A DNA stretch of 64,000 bases, taken from the NCBI GenBank assembly GCA_951640165.1, contig OX621242.1:17663501-17727500 (forward strand), written 5' to 3'. The notes beneath the pieces are model-generated. The model had not been told where the DNA came from and did not search any database. It worked only from the letters and a program-made list of their open reading frames with translations. This DNA comes from Pseudoips prasinana. Lineage: Eukaryota > Arthropoda > Insecta > Lepidoptera > Nolidae. The position numbers were made by a program, and so were the translations under genes. This document shows positions 22,401 to 35,384 of this stretch, one piece after another. Every line of letters begins with the position of its first letter. The first letter of the stretch is position 1.

Positions 22401-25400
22401 CGTAGGTAGTGCCATTTAGGGTAAATTGTGTTCTATATACGTCATCGTAATAAATTATTTTAAGTAGGTACCTACTTATAATAATTAATTAAGTACTATG
22501 ACGGATATAGATCATAATCTTGCGTTGAATTCAAAAATAGTAGGTACCACTAAGTAATGAAGTCAAAACAAACAGCTAGTATTGCAGTAGGTATCTGGAT
22601 CTAGTTGGCTATTTAAAAAGATGAATTATCAAAACAATACATTTTCGTATCATACTAGTGGCGCGCCCCGGTTTCACACTGGTGAACAGATAGAAATAAA
22701 AATTAGTACATTACGGCAAATACATAACTAATTTCTAAAGGCAAATTTTTGTTACCTTTGGTTACATTTTTGTTTTTTTTTTATTATTGTAAGTATAATA
22801 AATATCGATTATTCAGGGTAAACTGATCCCAAACTAAGCAGGACTTGTACTATGGAAACCAGGTTACTGATATATTACATATTCTACTTTTCTGTTGTAA
22901 ATACATACTTATATATAATTACGCCCAGACACAAGGCAAACATACATGTTTATGCACACAAATCAATAATTCTGTCCTGAGAATCGCACACACGACTTGC
23001 TATGTGTGAGGCAAGTATCTATCAACGAAGCCAACCGGCCCGTATATTCTAAATAGATTTATTTTATTACATTATAGTATTTGTACAGGGAGCACTATTT
23101 ATTAGGAAAATAAAATATATCCCATGTTCCTTCCAGCTGGTGTAGTCTTTTTTAAATGAATGATATTTTAAAAACAGGTCCATGACAGGTAATTTTTGAG
23201 TTTATCCAATACAAACACACACAAATTAAATCTATTCTACTTATAATTTCAGTTAATTGCATTGACGTATTACTAATTCCTAGACTTCGAATGACGTATT
23301 ATCTTCGCGACAAAACATTACACTATAAAATTACAAGCTACAAGTTCAAGTTACGTCAACTAGACTTTATTAAGCAATTATTATAGCTCACTTTAGCTCC
23401 ATCTACCACAGCGCGAAAACAGCTCATAGCACTTAATTAATGTATACATTTATGTGTATAATGGGAATAAGTTTTATCAGCAAAAGAAGTACTTTAATAT
23501 GGTTTTAATTATGTTGGAAGCCTAAACCCTATCCGGATCACCGTGGTAGCATTAAAGCGCGACCGTTGCGTTGTTATAAACACAATGTCCGCCATAATAA
23601 TAATACCTTAATATAGACAAAACCATTCAGACAATATTTAGGAAAAATATAGCTAAAACTATAAATTTCGATAATTAAACTTAAAAATAATCTCTTTGAC
23701 AATAACTTAATACAAGCTAGCTAAATATCATTGCTATTATAAAATAATTTTTATAAATGTTTTCATACAATCCGTGTTCCTAAATATCTATGTCTCTAGA
23801 AATAATTATGTAAACCTACTTAATTATATTACTACAAACATGTTCTGACTATTTACAAGCGTTTTTTTAAGTCTACGTGAATAAATACCTAATATAAATA
23901 TTTTTTTTTAATGTATTTATTTAAACGACTTCAAATACTGGCACAACGATAGCCAAAGCCCACACAAGAAAAAGACAAAGAATGAAAAAATTATCGCAAC
24001 TATAATACGATCAGCAGCACTTTCTGTACATATTTCAGGTGCGAAAAAATTAACACCATATTAATATAGCTAAGGGTATCTCTGGGGACTATATTTTACT
24101 ATAATAGAAAGCTCATAAAGCATGATAATGTGGTATGTTCCCTACAGCGTAATTTAACCGCGCTCAGGCCCGTGACAACATTATATTTTGGGCTTTCCAC
24201 AAACGTCACGGGTAGATAAGCATTGGTAAGAATTTCAAGGATTCCTATCGATATTTCTACACGATTTTATTTTACTACAGCGGGGTTTTTAAAACACATT
24301 ATATTGAGCTTTAAAACCACTGCTGTGCCTGCATGGTACCACGTTAGACCCCGTGACATTTCCCGAGCCAAGGTATAATAATAATAATAATATCCTAGGA
24401 CATTATTCACACACGGTCATCTGATCCCAAACTAAGCAGAGCTTGTTCTATGGAAACCAGATAACTGATATACTACGTATACTATTTTTCTTTCGTAAAT
24501 ACATACTTATATAGACAATTTTCACCCAGACTCAGCACAAACAGACATGTTCATGCACACAAATATTCGTCCCGGGTGGGAATCGAACCCACGACCTCCG
24601 GCATGAAAGGCAGCGTATGATCTACCAACCACGCCAACAGGCCCGTCAAATATAGGTATAGTTACGCCACTGCACGTTTCTACCCGCGTTCTGGGCACAG
24701 CAAATGACATCATGCGTTTTAATAACTCAGCAACTGTCGTAAAACTATTTTATAAAAGTAATACGAAACTACGAAGTTTAATTGAATTTTTTCTCAGTCA
24801 GACGCTTCTTATGTTTTCATAACATAAGAATGCGTAGGAATTTTAACATAACTTTACGTACGAGTAAGTTTGCACAGACGACTTACATGATTTGAAAACT
24901 TACAGGATATTTTTTTTTCAATTTAAACTCAATGTTCGTGTATATACGTTGGGAATGAACTAAAATATCTTAATATCTTTATGTTATATTTTTGGATGAT
25001 AAAATAAACTGTCCATATTTATCTTAGTTCTATGAGAGAGACGCTGTAAGGATAACATTATTTTTATGATCATCTCGACTAGGGCTAGGGAACCTCGGCT
25101 GCTGTTGCTGCACGATTTTTCTTTAATTGTGATTTCATATTGCTGCGAGTGAATAACGTCGCAAGTTCTCATACGAAAAGTATTTGGAGCCGGCAACGTG
25201 GTTGATGTTATACATACGTGTTGCTATACCATAGGCTTCACTAACTTGCGGCAGACATGTAATGTGTTCGACCATTTAGTATTTGATATACTGTCTTTGC
25301 ACCTAAACAATTATCTGCGTATTCTCTGAAGATACACTTTAATCAACTTGATTACCACAACTTGTAGCGTTTGAATGCTATTACTGATGCTTTAAGTGCC

Positions 25401-28400
25401 ATTATTTAAGGGTATTGTATAGGGGGGATGTTTGCAAAACACCTTTTTATTTTAGCAACACTACTTACAAAGGGCTGCTTATCTATTCTACTTATAATTT
25501 CAGTTAATTGCATTGACGTATTACTAATTCCTAGACTTCGAATGACGTATTATCTTCGCGACAAAACATTACACTATAAAATTACAAGCTACAAGTTCAA
25601 GTTACGTCAACTAGACTTTATTAAGCAATTATTATAGCTCACTTTAGCTCCATCTACCACAGCGCGAAAACAGCTCATAGCACTTAATTAATGTATACAT
25701 TTATGTGTATAATGGGAATAAGTTTTATCAGCAAAAGAAGTACTTTAATATGGTTTTAATTATGTTGGAAGCCTAAACCCTATCCGGATCACCGTGGTAG
25801 CATTAAAGCGCGACCGTTGCGTTGTTATAAACACAATGTCCGCCATAATAATAATACCTTAATATAGACAAAACCATTCAGACAATATTTAGGAAAAATA
25901 TAGCTAAAACTATAAATTTCGATAATTAAACTTAAAAATAATCTCTTTGACAATAACTTAATACAAGCTAGCTAAATATCATTGCTATTATAAAATAATT
26001 TTTATAAATGTTTTCATACAATCCGTGTTCCTAAATATCTATGTCTCTAGAAATAATTATGTAAACCTACTTAATTATATTACTACAAACATGTTCTGAC
26101 TATTTACAAGCGTTTTTTTAAGTCTACGTGAATAAATACCTAATATAAATATTTTTTTTTAATGTATTTATTTAAACGACTTCAAATACTGGCACAACGA
26201 TAGCCAAAGCCCACACAAGAAAAAGACAAAGAATGAAAAAATTATCGCAACTATAATACGATCAGCAGCACTTTCTGTACATATTTCAGGTGCGAAAAAA
26301 TTAACACCATATTAATATAGCTAAGGGTATCTCTGGGGACTATATTTTACTATAATAGAAAGCTCATAAAGCATGATAATGTGGTATGTTCCCTACAGCG
26401 TAATTTAACCGCGCTCAGGCCCGTGACAACATTATATTTTGGGCTTTCCACAAACGTCACGGGTAGATAAGCATTGGTAAGAATTTCAAGGATTCCTATC
26501 GATATTTCTACACGATTTTATTTTACTACAGCGGGGTTTTTAAAACACATTATATTGAGCTTTAAAACCACTGCTGTGCCTGCATGGTACCACGTTAGAC
26601 CCCGTGACATTTCCCGAGCCAAGGTATAATAATAATAATAATATCCTAGGACATTATTCACACACGGTCATCTGATCCCAAACTAAGCAGAGCTTGTTCT
26701 ATGGAAACCAGATAACTGATATACTACGTATACTATTTTTCTTTCGTAAATACATACTTATATAGACAATTTTCACCCAGACTCAGCACAAACAGACATG
26801 TTCATGCACACAAATATTCGTCCCGGGTGGGAATCGAACCCACGACCTCCGGCATGAAAGGCAGCGTATGATCTACCAACCACGCCAACAGGCCCGTCAA
26901 ATATAGGTATAGTTACGCCACTGCACGTTTCTATCCGCGTTCTGGGCACAGCAAATGACATCATGCGTTTTAATAACTCAGCAACTGTCGTAAAACTATT
27001 TTATAAAAGTAATACGAAACTACGAAGTTTAATTGAATTTTTTCTCAGTCAGACGCTTCTTATGTTTTCATAACATAAGAATGCGTAGGAATTTTAACAT
27101 AACTTTACGTACGAGTAAGTTTGCACAGACGACTTACATGATTTGAAAACTTACAGGATATTTTTTTTTCAATTTAAACTCAATGTTCGTGTATATACGT
27201 TGGGAATGAACTAAAATATCTTAATATCTTTATGTTATATTTTTGGATGATAAAATAAACTGTCCATATTTATCTTAGTTCTATGAGAGAGACGCTGTAA
27301 GGATAACATTATTTTTATGATCATCTCGACTAGGGCTAGGGAACCTCGGCTGCTGTTGCTGCACGATTTTTCTTTAATTGTGATTTCATATTGCTGCGAG
27401 TGAATAACGTCGCAAGTTCTCATACGAAAAGTATTTGGAGCCGGCAACGTGGTTGATGTTATACATACGTGTTGCTATACCATAGGCTTCACTAACTTGC
27501 GGCAGACATGTAATGTGTTCGACAATTTAGTATTTGATATACTGTCTTTGCACCTAAACAATTATCTGCGTATTCTCTGAAGATACACTTTAATCAACTT
27601 GATTACCACAACTTGTAGCGTTTGAATGCTATTACTGATGCTTTAAGTGCCATTATTTAAGGGTATTGTATAGGGGGGATGTTTGCAAAACACCTTTTTA
27701 TTTTAGCAACACTACTTACAAAGGGGCGGGCCGGTTGGCATCATTCACGCCGCAGATTGTGTCTTCCATTCCCACCCAGGACAGATATTTCTGAGCATGA
27801 ACAAAAAAAAACTTGCCTGCACTAGATATGCACGACTTGTATATTTCATAACTAATGAATTACGCTGCAATTTGGTAATGTTTTGGTTGTTTTATAGAAA
27901 AATGCTGCTCGATGCTTTTTGTTCTTTGCTTTTCTCAATTATTTTTTTCAAATCTAAACTTATCAATGTTTTTAAATCTATGGTATAACTGTGCTATTTC
28001 TGACATTTTAAATTAATGTTGCCGATTTTGGTTCGAAATAAAAAAGAAGTATTGCTCACATTTACACTATTCAATGCCCTTAACCCTAGATTTCATAAAC
28101 TGACTAGACAGAACTGTAGTGCTGAACATACAGGTATTATTCTATATGATAAAATAGTACATACTAAAAACTATGATAGGTTTCGAGAAAATTTAAGTTA
28201 GATGGGTTGAAGTTGGGTCATGGTTTGTAGCACTAAAACATCAATTGCTTTTTGATCGAGCGTTTGAAATGTCATTTCCATTTCAGTTTGAGTCACCGTA
28301 TAACAGGCAGTAAAAATTCAGTTAACGCAATGTTTTTCAGGTCACGGCTAAATTTGGATAGAATTTTAAACTTTGATCAACAGACAATTTTTAGATTTGT

Positions 28401-31400
28401 TTCACTAGGATCACTGTTGTTTTTGTCTCAGTTATATGCTACGTAAGTGAGGAATATTTAAGTTTAATCATGGCATTAAACTAAAATCATCATCATAATA
28501 TAATAGATAGCCTTGAATAATGTACGTAGGTTTCTACTTTCTAGCGATAGGGTGTTCAACAGCAAATAGTGTGGTCCTAGGCACAAAGCCTGGGTCAGTC
28601 CAAAACGTGTTGTTGCGCTTTCTCTAGCAATAATGGCACCCATGTCTGGAAATTGGTAGTGTTATATGCCAGTGACTTGGAGATCATCTAAAGCAGTAGG
28701 CCTACCTACGACCGAACATTTCCTGGTCAGATTGGATACCCTCGCATCGGATTCTGAGAGTGAAGGAATAGAGACACTACTTCACTTGTATTTGTGCGTA
28801 GAGTCCTGCGCAGAAGGCTAGTCTCCAGTATCTAGTACACATTCTATATACACATCTTAATAAGTATACCACTTCGCACTAGGTTCCGGTACCGCTAGAA
28901 GATAATCTACTTATATTACAATCATAGCAGTAGATCTTATCAAGTTTTAATGTTGTATGTGTAATGTAACAATGAATATAACAAGTAAACCGTGTGATAA
29001 ATTGTTAATAATTTTGTTCCTAGTGGGTTGATGGTTGGGAGCTGAACGGGCAAGTTTGGCCAGCGGATGCTTGGGAAGACGATCGAGTGGTAGAGTCCTG
29101 CAACCTACGGCCACAACGTAAGCTGGTGTCAAAACAAAATGCAGCATTAGTCCAGTATAAGGTGCCTGCGAAAGGAAAAGGCTTTGCCATTACGATACGA
29201 CACTTGAAAAATTCTAGACGTAAGTACCATTACCTCACTGTTAAATCTTGAGAGTTGCAAGTTGCAATAATTTGAAAGTGATCAGTAAAGTTCAACACCT
29301 TGAGAGTTAATGGATACTGACAGCCTGAGTAGTTTTGTTAAGCAGACATAACCAACAGTTTAACTTACGCTCTTGAATATTACTGCGTTGGGGGGCAACT
29401 TGACCCCTTTAAAATGTTCCAATTGGGACCTCATCACCTTGTTCAAGGAAAATGTTCAATCTCTTGAGTTTTCAAACTCAAGCCTCTACTACTTGAGATT
29501 ATGGTATGGCAATAAACTGTTGGCTCCAAATATAGTCATTTAACAACAGTGTGTCATTCCGAAGCGACAACAGTTTGAACAACCACGCAGGTTGCTAACA
29601 GCTGCTGCCTACAAGACAAAGGAAAAATAATTTAGAATTACAATGAAAAGTTAAAATGTAGCTAAATTCATTCTCAGTAATCTGAATTTCAAATATGGGG
29701 TGAGCAGACCCTTGCATAAGTACATTGGTCATTGGCTTGTTTGTGTATATAATTGACTAACATAATTAAAATAACAGAGTTTATATTGAAAAAAAAATTA
29801 TAATCAGACGTATAGTAACAATCCAATTGACTTCATTTCACATCGATATTACAAAGTCTTAATCAAATTTTATTCAAAATATCCAAAATTAAAGCAAAAT
29901 GCACTTTTACCTTAATTGGAGTTGGCATTGGCACATTTTTTTAATTTAAGTAAAGAGAAATTTTAACTATTGTTAAAATTTCTCTTTCCATTAGTTAATA
30001 ATGAGGTTTCCCCCTTGTACTCTGAATAACGATTCTATCCGTCTAGGTATGCTGAGAATGATGTTATCGATCGTGTCTTGGGACAAACTTTGCCACTCTG
30101 CGAGGAATGCGTTTTGTTTCGCAGAATTCTGGAGTGAACGCTTTTATTTAACAAGTCCCATAAAATGATTTATACAAGTTGTATCTGGAATCTGGCTGGG
30201 CAAAGCATTTCTGTTATATATACCCATATAGTTCAGATGTGCAAGGGCTGAGCGAACACCATAAGCCCGAACAATATCCTGTATCAGAATAAGGACGTCT
30301 TCATTAAATGGGACGTGTTCTTGAAAGATATCCCTCATATACTGATTCGCAATATATCCATACGAGCTGCCAAACATATCCCTCTCCACACCATAACTGA
30401 ACTGCCTTCAAATGGCACCCGGTTTCCAAGATTAGAATGAATATTACGTTCTCTTTTGCGTCTTAATATTGACTGTCCTCCCTCGATTTGATTTAAATGG
30501 ACCTTGCAACCATCAGCGATATGTATCCGCTCTCATTGGTTCATATGCTACTGTCCACTTCTTCAAATCTTATCCGAAGTGTACGCTTGCACTCCTTGCA
30601 CTCCTCCTCCTTCAAAGTAACTTCGGACTCGCTGGTAACGGCTGTGCAAGTCCGAAGTTACTTTGAAGGAGGAGGTCCTTGTCCTTGTTGATTGTCACCC
30701 TGCCTAAAAGTACGCCTTTTTCTCGCCTCTTCCTTACCTGAGAAGCAGTAAACGTATAACGTTGGGTACTGCCATAAATCGTTGAAGTTTATAACTGAAG
30801 TCTGGTGGCAATAGATCTTTAGGTGTGACCATATCTTAACATTGTATCTCCCTAAATAATCTTTTGTGGTGTTAAATTCGAAATAAGAAAATATTTAAAT
30901 TCACCTCCGAGTGTGATTATATCATAAGAAATCAGTATTCATTATCTTCGTCATCATCATATCAGATGAAAGACGTCCAGCTGGACAAAGGACTCCCCCA
31001 AGTATCTCTACAGTGGCCGGTGTTGTGCTGCCCGCGACCAGTGGCATCCAGTGACCCTTGCAAGATCAAACATCAGAAAGAAAAGATATCAGTATTATTG
31101 GGAAATAACAATAAACCGACAGTCGCCTAATTTTCCCTTTTTAAATAAGGCTCAGTTCCGCTAATTATGCCGGATAGGGGTAAAATTGCTACCTAATTGG
31201 GCCATACTTACTACAAATTGGTATCTTATACAATATATTGGCTTGTTTTTCTAGTTAGCCTTTCTCGTTAGCAACCGATTTAAGCAAGCAATATATAGAA
31301 CCACATAGAATTTCAAATTTGGAAAAATATGACGATAAACGAAGAAAATCGAGTAACATGTCGATACGATTTATATCAATAAACTTCTTCCGCAATGCGT

Positions 31401-34400
31401 GGCAAAAATTATTAGTGAACAATCACAACAAATAAAAATAGATATTTTAAAGTGGTTAGATCTATGTTGACATAAATTATCGCGTTTAAAAAATACACCC
31501 AGCTTTCATCTATAAGGTTATAACGCCCAGTATACAGTAGTAGCATATGCTCATAAATAAAACTGCATCAAATTTTATTTATTTCGAATTAGAACAGTTA
31601 GTTATACACAATGTTGTAAACGAAACAAAGGTCTACGGAAAAGGTTTTATTAGTTTTATATAGAACGCATAAAAAAGGAAACGCCGCGCATTCAGGCAAA
31701 AAATGAAATTTGGACAAATTTTAAAGACTGAAACTTTACCGTAGTCAATTAATAATCACATTGTCTAGAAATTGATTATATTTAAATAGAAGTAATTTAA
31801 CTTTAATTATGATTTATATATAAAAGCAGACTATGAACCTCGCTCAAAGGACTTCTTAATGGGCATTAAGAAGCCCTATGGGCGAGGTCGCGTTTTAGAG
31901 CTCTCGATCAAACTTGGGAGAAATCATTTTCCGCTCTGTGCAACAATATACTATTAAATATCCCAGAAAACGTCAAATAATATGTAAATTATATATTATT
32001 TTGGATAATCGTGCTAAGCGTTTTAAGGTAATTTTTGTTTGTTAATTGCTCTTTGCTAACGCGGACTAAGTATGAAATGATTTTACGGCCTTTCTATTTT
32101 GAACCAAGAAAGAGGCAGTTCGGCTGAGTGTTTTATATTACGTAATTACTCCGGATTTTGTGAACCAATTTTTTCTTATTTTCGATGCTCTTTCTATATA
32201 ACCATATTAATTTTGTCCAAATCTGATTTATAAAAACAGTCATTATTTTGGTCTAATAGTCTTACAACTCTCATCTACTAACTAATTAGAAACCTACCTC
32301 TTTTACTAGTATAGAATTAATGTCACATATGTTAGACTCGGCATAGTATTAAGATTGTTTTCTTCTTTATGTTAGAAAAATATCACTACCAAAAGAAAAT
32401 AACATCCGTTGTCAAGGAAAGGCTCGTGTTGCTAAACCCTCTTGAGACTCACGTCATTACTCTTATTATCAGCTCATAAACGCCTACTACTTGATGCCAT
32501 GGAGACATTGTAATGTGATACGTTATTTTAATTGTATGCTTAATGACGAACAGCTTTAAAGTGTTTTTTATACCAGCCGTGTAGATTGAAAGGATTTTTA
32601 TTAAAGTATATTGAAATAGACAGTTCATGGGGAGCTAGAAGCTCTAGACTGGTCAAATGTCGGCAATATCAGTAAGTTTTAACGGATCAAAAACATATGA
32701 AAGACTATGCTTAAGTATGAGTCACAAAAATTCATTTTCTGATAGTACAGACGCCAGCACACCAAGACACCCCAATCTGTCAATTTTCCCGAATTGAAAA
32801 TTAACTTTATGCTTTTGTGATAAAGTTGAAAATCTTGGGGTAGCTGGATGTGCTGGCGTCTGTACATACCAGTCAAGAAGATAAGAAAAGTAGTTGTATG
32901 TGACATTTGACGCTCTTTTTTTCTACGTTCTTTGTGCTAAATGATGGCCTCACCTGAGAAATGTCACCAAAACTTCATTATATGTATTTAAAGCTATAGC
33001 CCAAAGAGGCAGTCTAATAGTCTTGAACTATAACTATGCCCCTTATTGAAATGTCTACACTCCAAAATAGTTATTTTCCCTTACAAGTTTACGTAATTTG
33101 CATTTACGAAAGTTAATAAAAATTTCAACCGATTTAAAATGCAATTGATACTCTTAAGATATGCTAAGTGGATTTTAATTGTATTTCAGAGTTTTGTTAT
33201 TGTAAAGGGGATTATTGACGGTTACGGAATTCTAGTTTATTTGTGGAAACATACACACTATTAACAGTTCTACGTAATTTAATATTAGATTAGTTTCAGC
33301 GACAAGTTTTAACAATACGCTTAGAGGTTTGCAGCTTTGCAGGTGATTGTTTTGACGCTAGAAAATGAGAATTTTACTTACCACGTAACCAACATTTAAT
33401 TTAATATTTTACTGTTCAATTTTGGTTATTTGATATGCTATAATAATAAATGTTATTTGAATACGTAGAGTATTGCACTGTAAAACATACAAAAGGGTAC
33501 TTCAAGTTATTAAAGGATTAAAAGGTTAAGACAAGGAGATTGTCATATAAATAAAACAAAACAGCAAAATGTTTTATGAAGTTACAATAATCTTATATTA
33601 TGGCGATACATTTGAACACAATGAACATACTTACTGAATTGTCAGATAACTCCAGGAAAAAAACTACCTGTCTACCTGCTGACCAAAAACAACGAACTCA
33701 TATTGACTACACTTGTCGTCTAATTACTGCGGACACGAGAGTGCCTCTGCCAAGTCGAGCAAACACAGCCTTCCACATTACTTTCCTAGAAAGCTCTCAG
33801 GGCAATTTCAATCCCCTGTAACTGTAACTTCGTTATGGATAGAGCTAGAAGCCCGAATATACCAAAATCTTCCAATTTGGAAAATAGTTACTATTGAGGT
33901 AAGCCGCACTCAACGGAAGAGAGATGGTGGGAATTTACTGTTTTAATAAATTAAAAAAAAACCATACGCATTTTATGAAAAAAAAAACTCAGATATATAT
34001 AATAACCAACTAACGCATATCAAAATATTTAGTTTCAATAGTGTACAACAACTTAAGTCTGTTACATATTTCACCGTACCCTACCCTAGCCGTCACCGTA
34101 GCCTAGTTGGTAGTGCTCAGGAACCTACGAAGCTGGTGGTCCTGGGTTCGAATCCCGGTAAGTGCAAATATTTGTGGGATGAACACGAATATTTGTTTCT
34201 GAGTCATGGATGTTTTATATGTATATAAGTATTTATCTATGTATATAAGTATGTATATCGTCGCCTGGTACCCATAGTACAAGCTTTGCTTAGTTTGGGG
34301 CTAGGATGATCTGTGTGACATTGTCCCCAGATATTTATTTATTTATAAATAATATTGATATCCTGGGACATTATTTACACAAGGCCATCCAATCCAAAAC

Positions 34401-35342
34401 TAAACAGAGCTTGTGCCATGGAAACCAGATAACTGATATACTACGTTTCTTTTGAAAATACATACTTATATAGATAATTACACCCAGACTCAGGACAAAC
34501 AGACATGTTCATGCACACCAATATCGGTCCTGGGTGGAAATCGAACCCACGACCTGCGGCGTGAATAGCAAGCATCTACCAACTACGCCAACGGGCCCGT
34601 CAAGATTTTGAAAGAATATATTGTTAAGTGCTCATTTGTTACTTATTGATATCTCGTCTACACAACCGATGTGTTTGACATTTGGAACTAAGGCAAATTT
34701 CAGACTAGAGTTGGAAAAGTATAGATTTTTAAAATATGGTTTGTATTTTTTTTAATTCCTGGGCCATTATTTATGCACGGCCATCTGATCCCAAACTAAG
34801 CAGAGCTTGTACTATGGGAACCAGATAATTAATATACTACTTTTCTTTGGTAAATACATACTTATATAGATAAATTACACCCAGACTCGAGACAAACAGA
34901 CATGTTCATGCACACAAATATTTGTCCTGGGTGGGAATTGAATCCACGAAAAGCATTTGCCAACAACGCGAACAGGCCCGTCATTTTTTATTTCCCTGCA
35001 GACATTATCATTCACGCAAAGCTGCAAGCGAAAACTATTGTTATAATAAATTACTATAAGGTGACACGCTTGCAAGTTACCGTTCCGTATAATGAACTAA
35101 GTCACGTATACTGCGATAACAAATTTATATTTCCCAGCGTGTAACGTGATGCTGTTTGGTGCGGAGGGTGTCTACACGTTACGTAACCATGGAGAGACTG
35201 GGAACTGCTCCGTACTTGCAGTATCCCCCGCCACTGTTCGAGTACTGGATCTCAACGTAGGACAGACTATGAAGAAAGGACGCCTCATTGAAATGGAGAC
35301 TGGGACTATTCATCATGTAAGTTTTTAATGTTAAAGTGTAAA

Positions 35343-35384
<42 letters not shown>

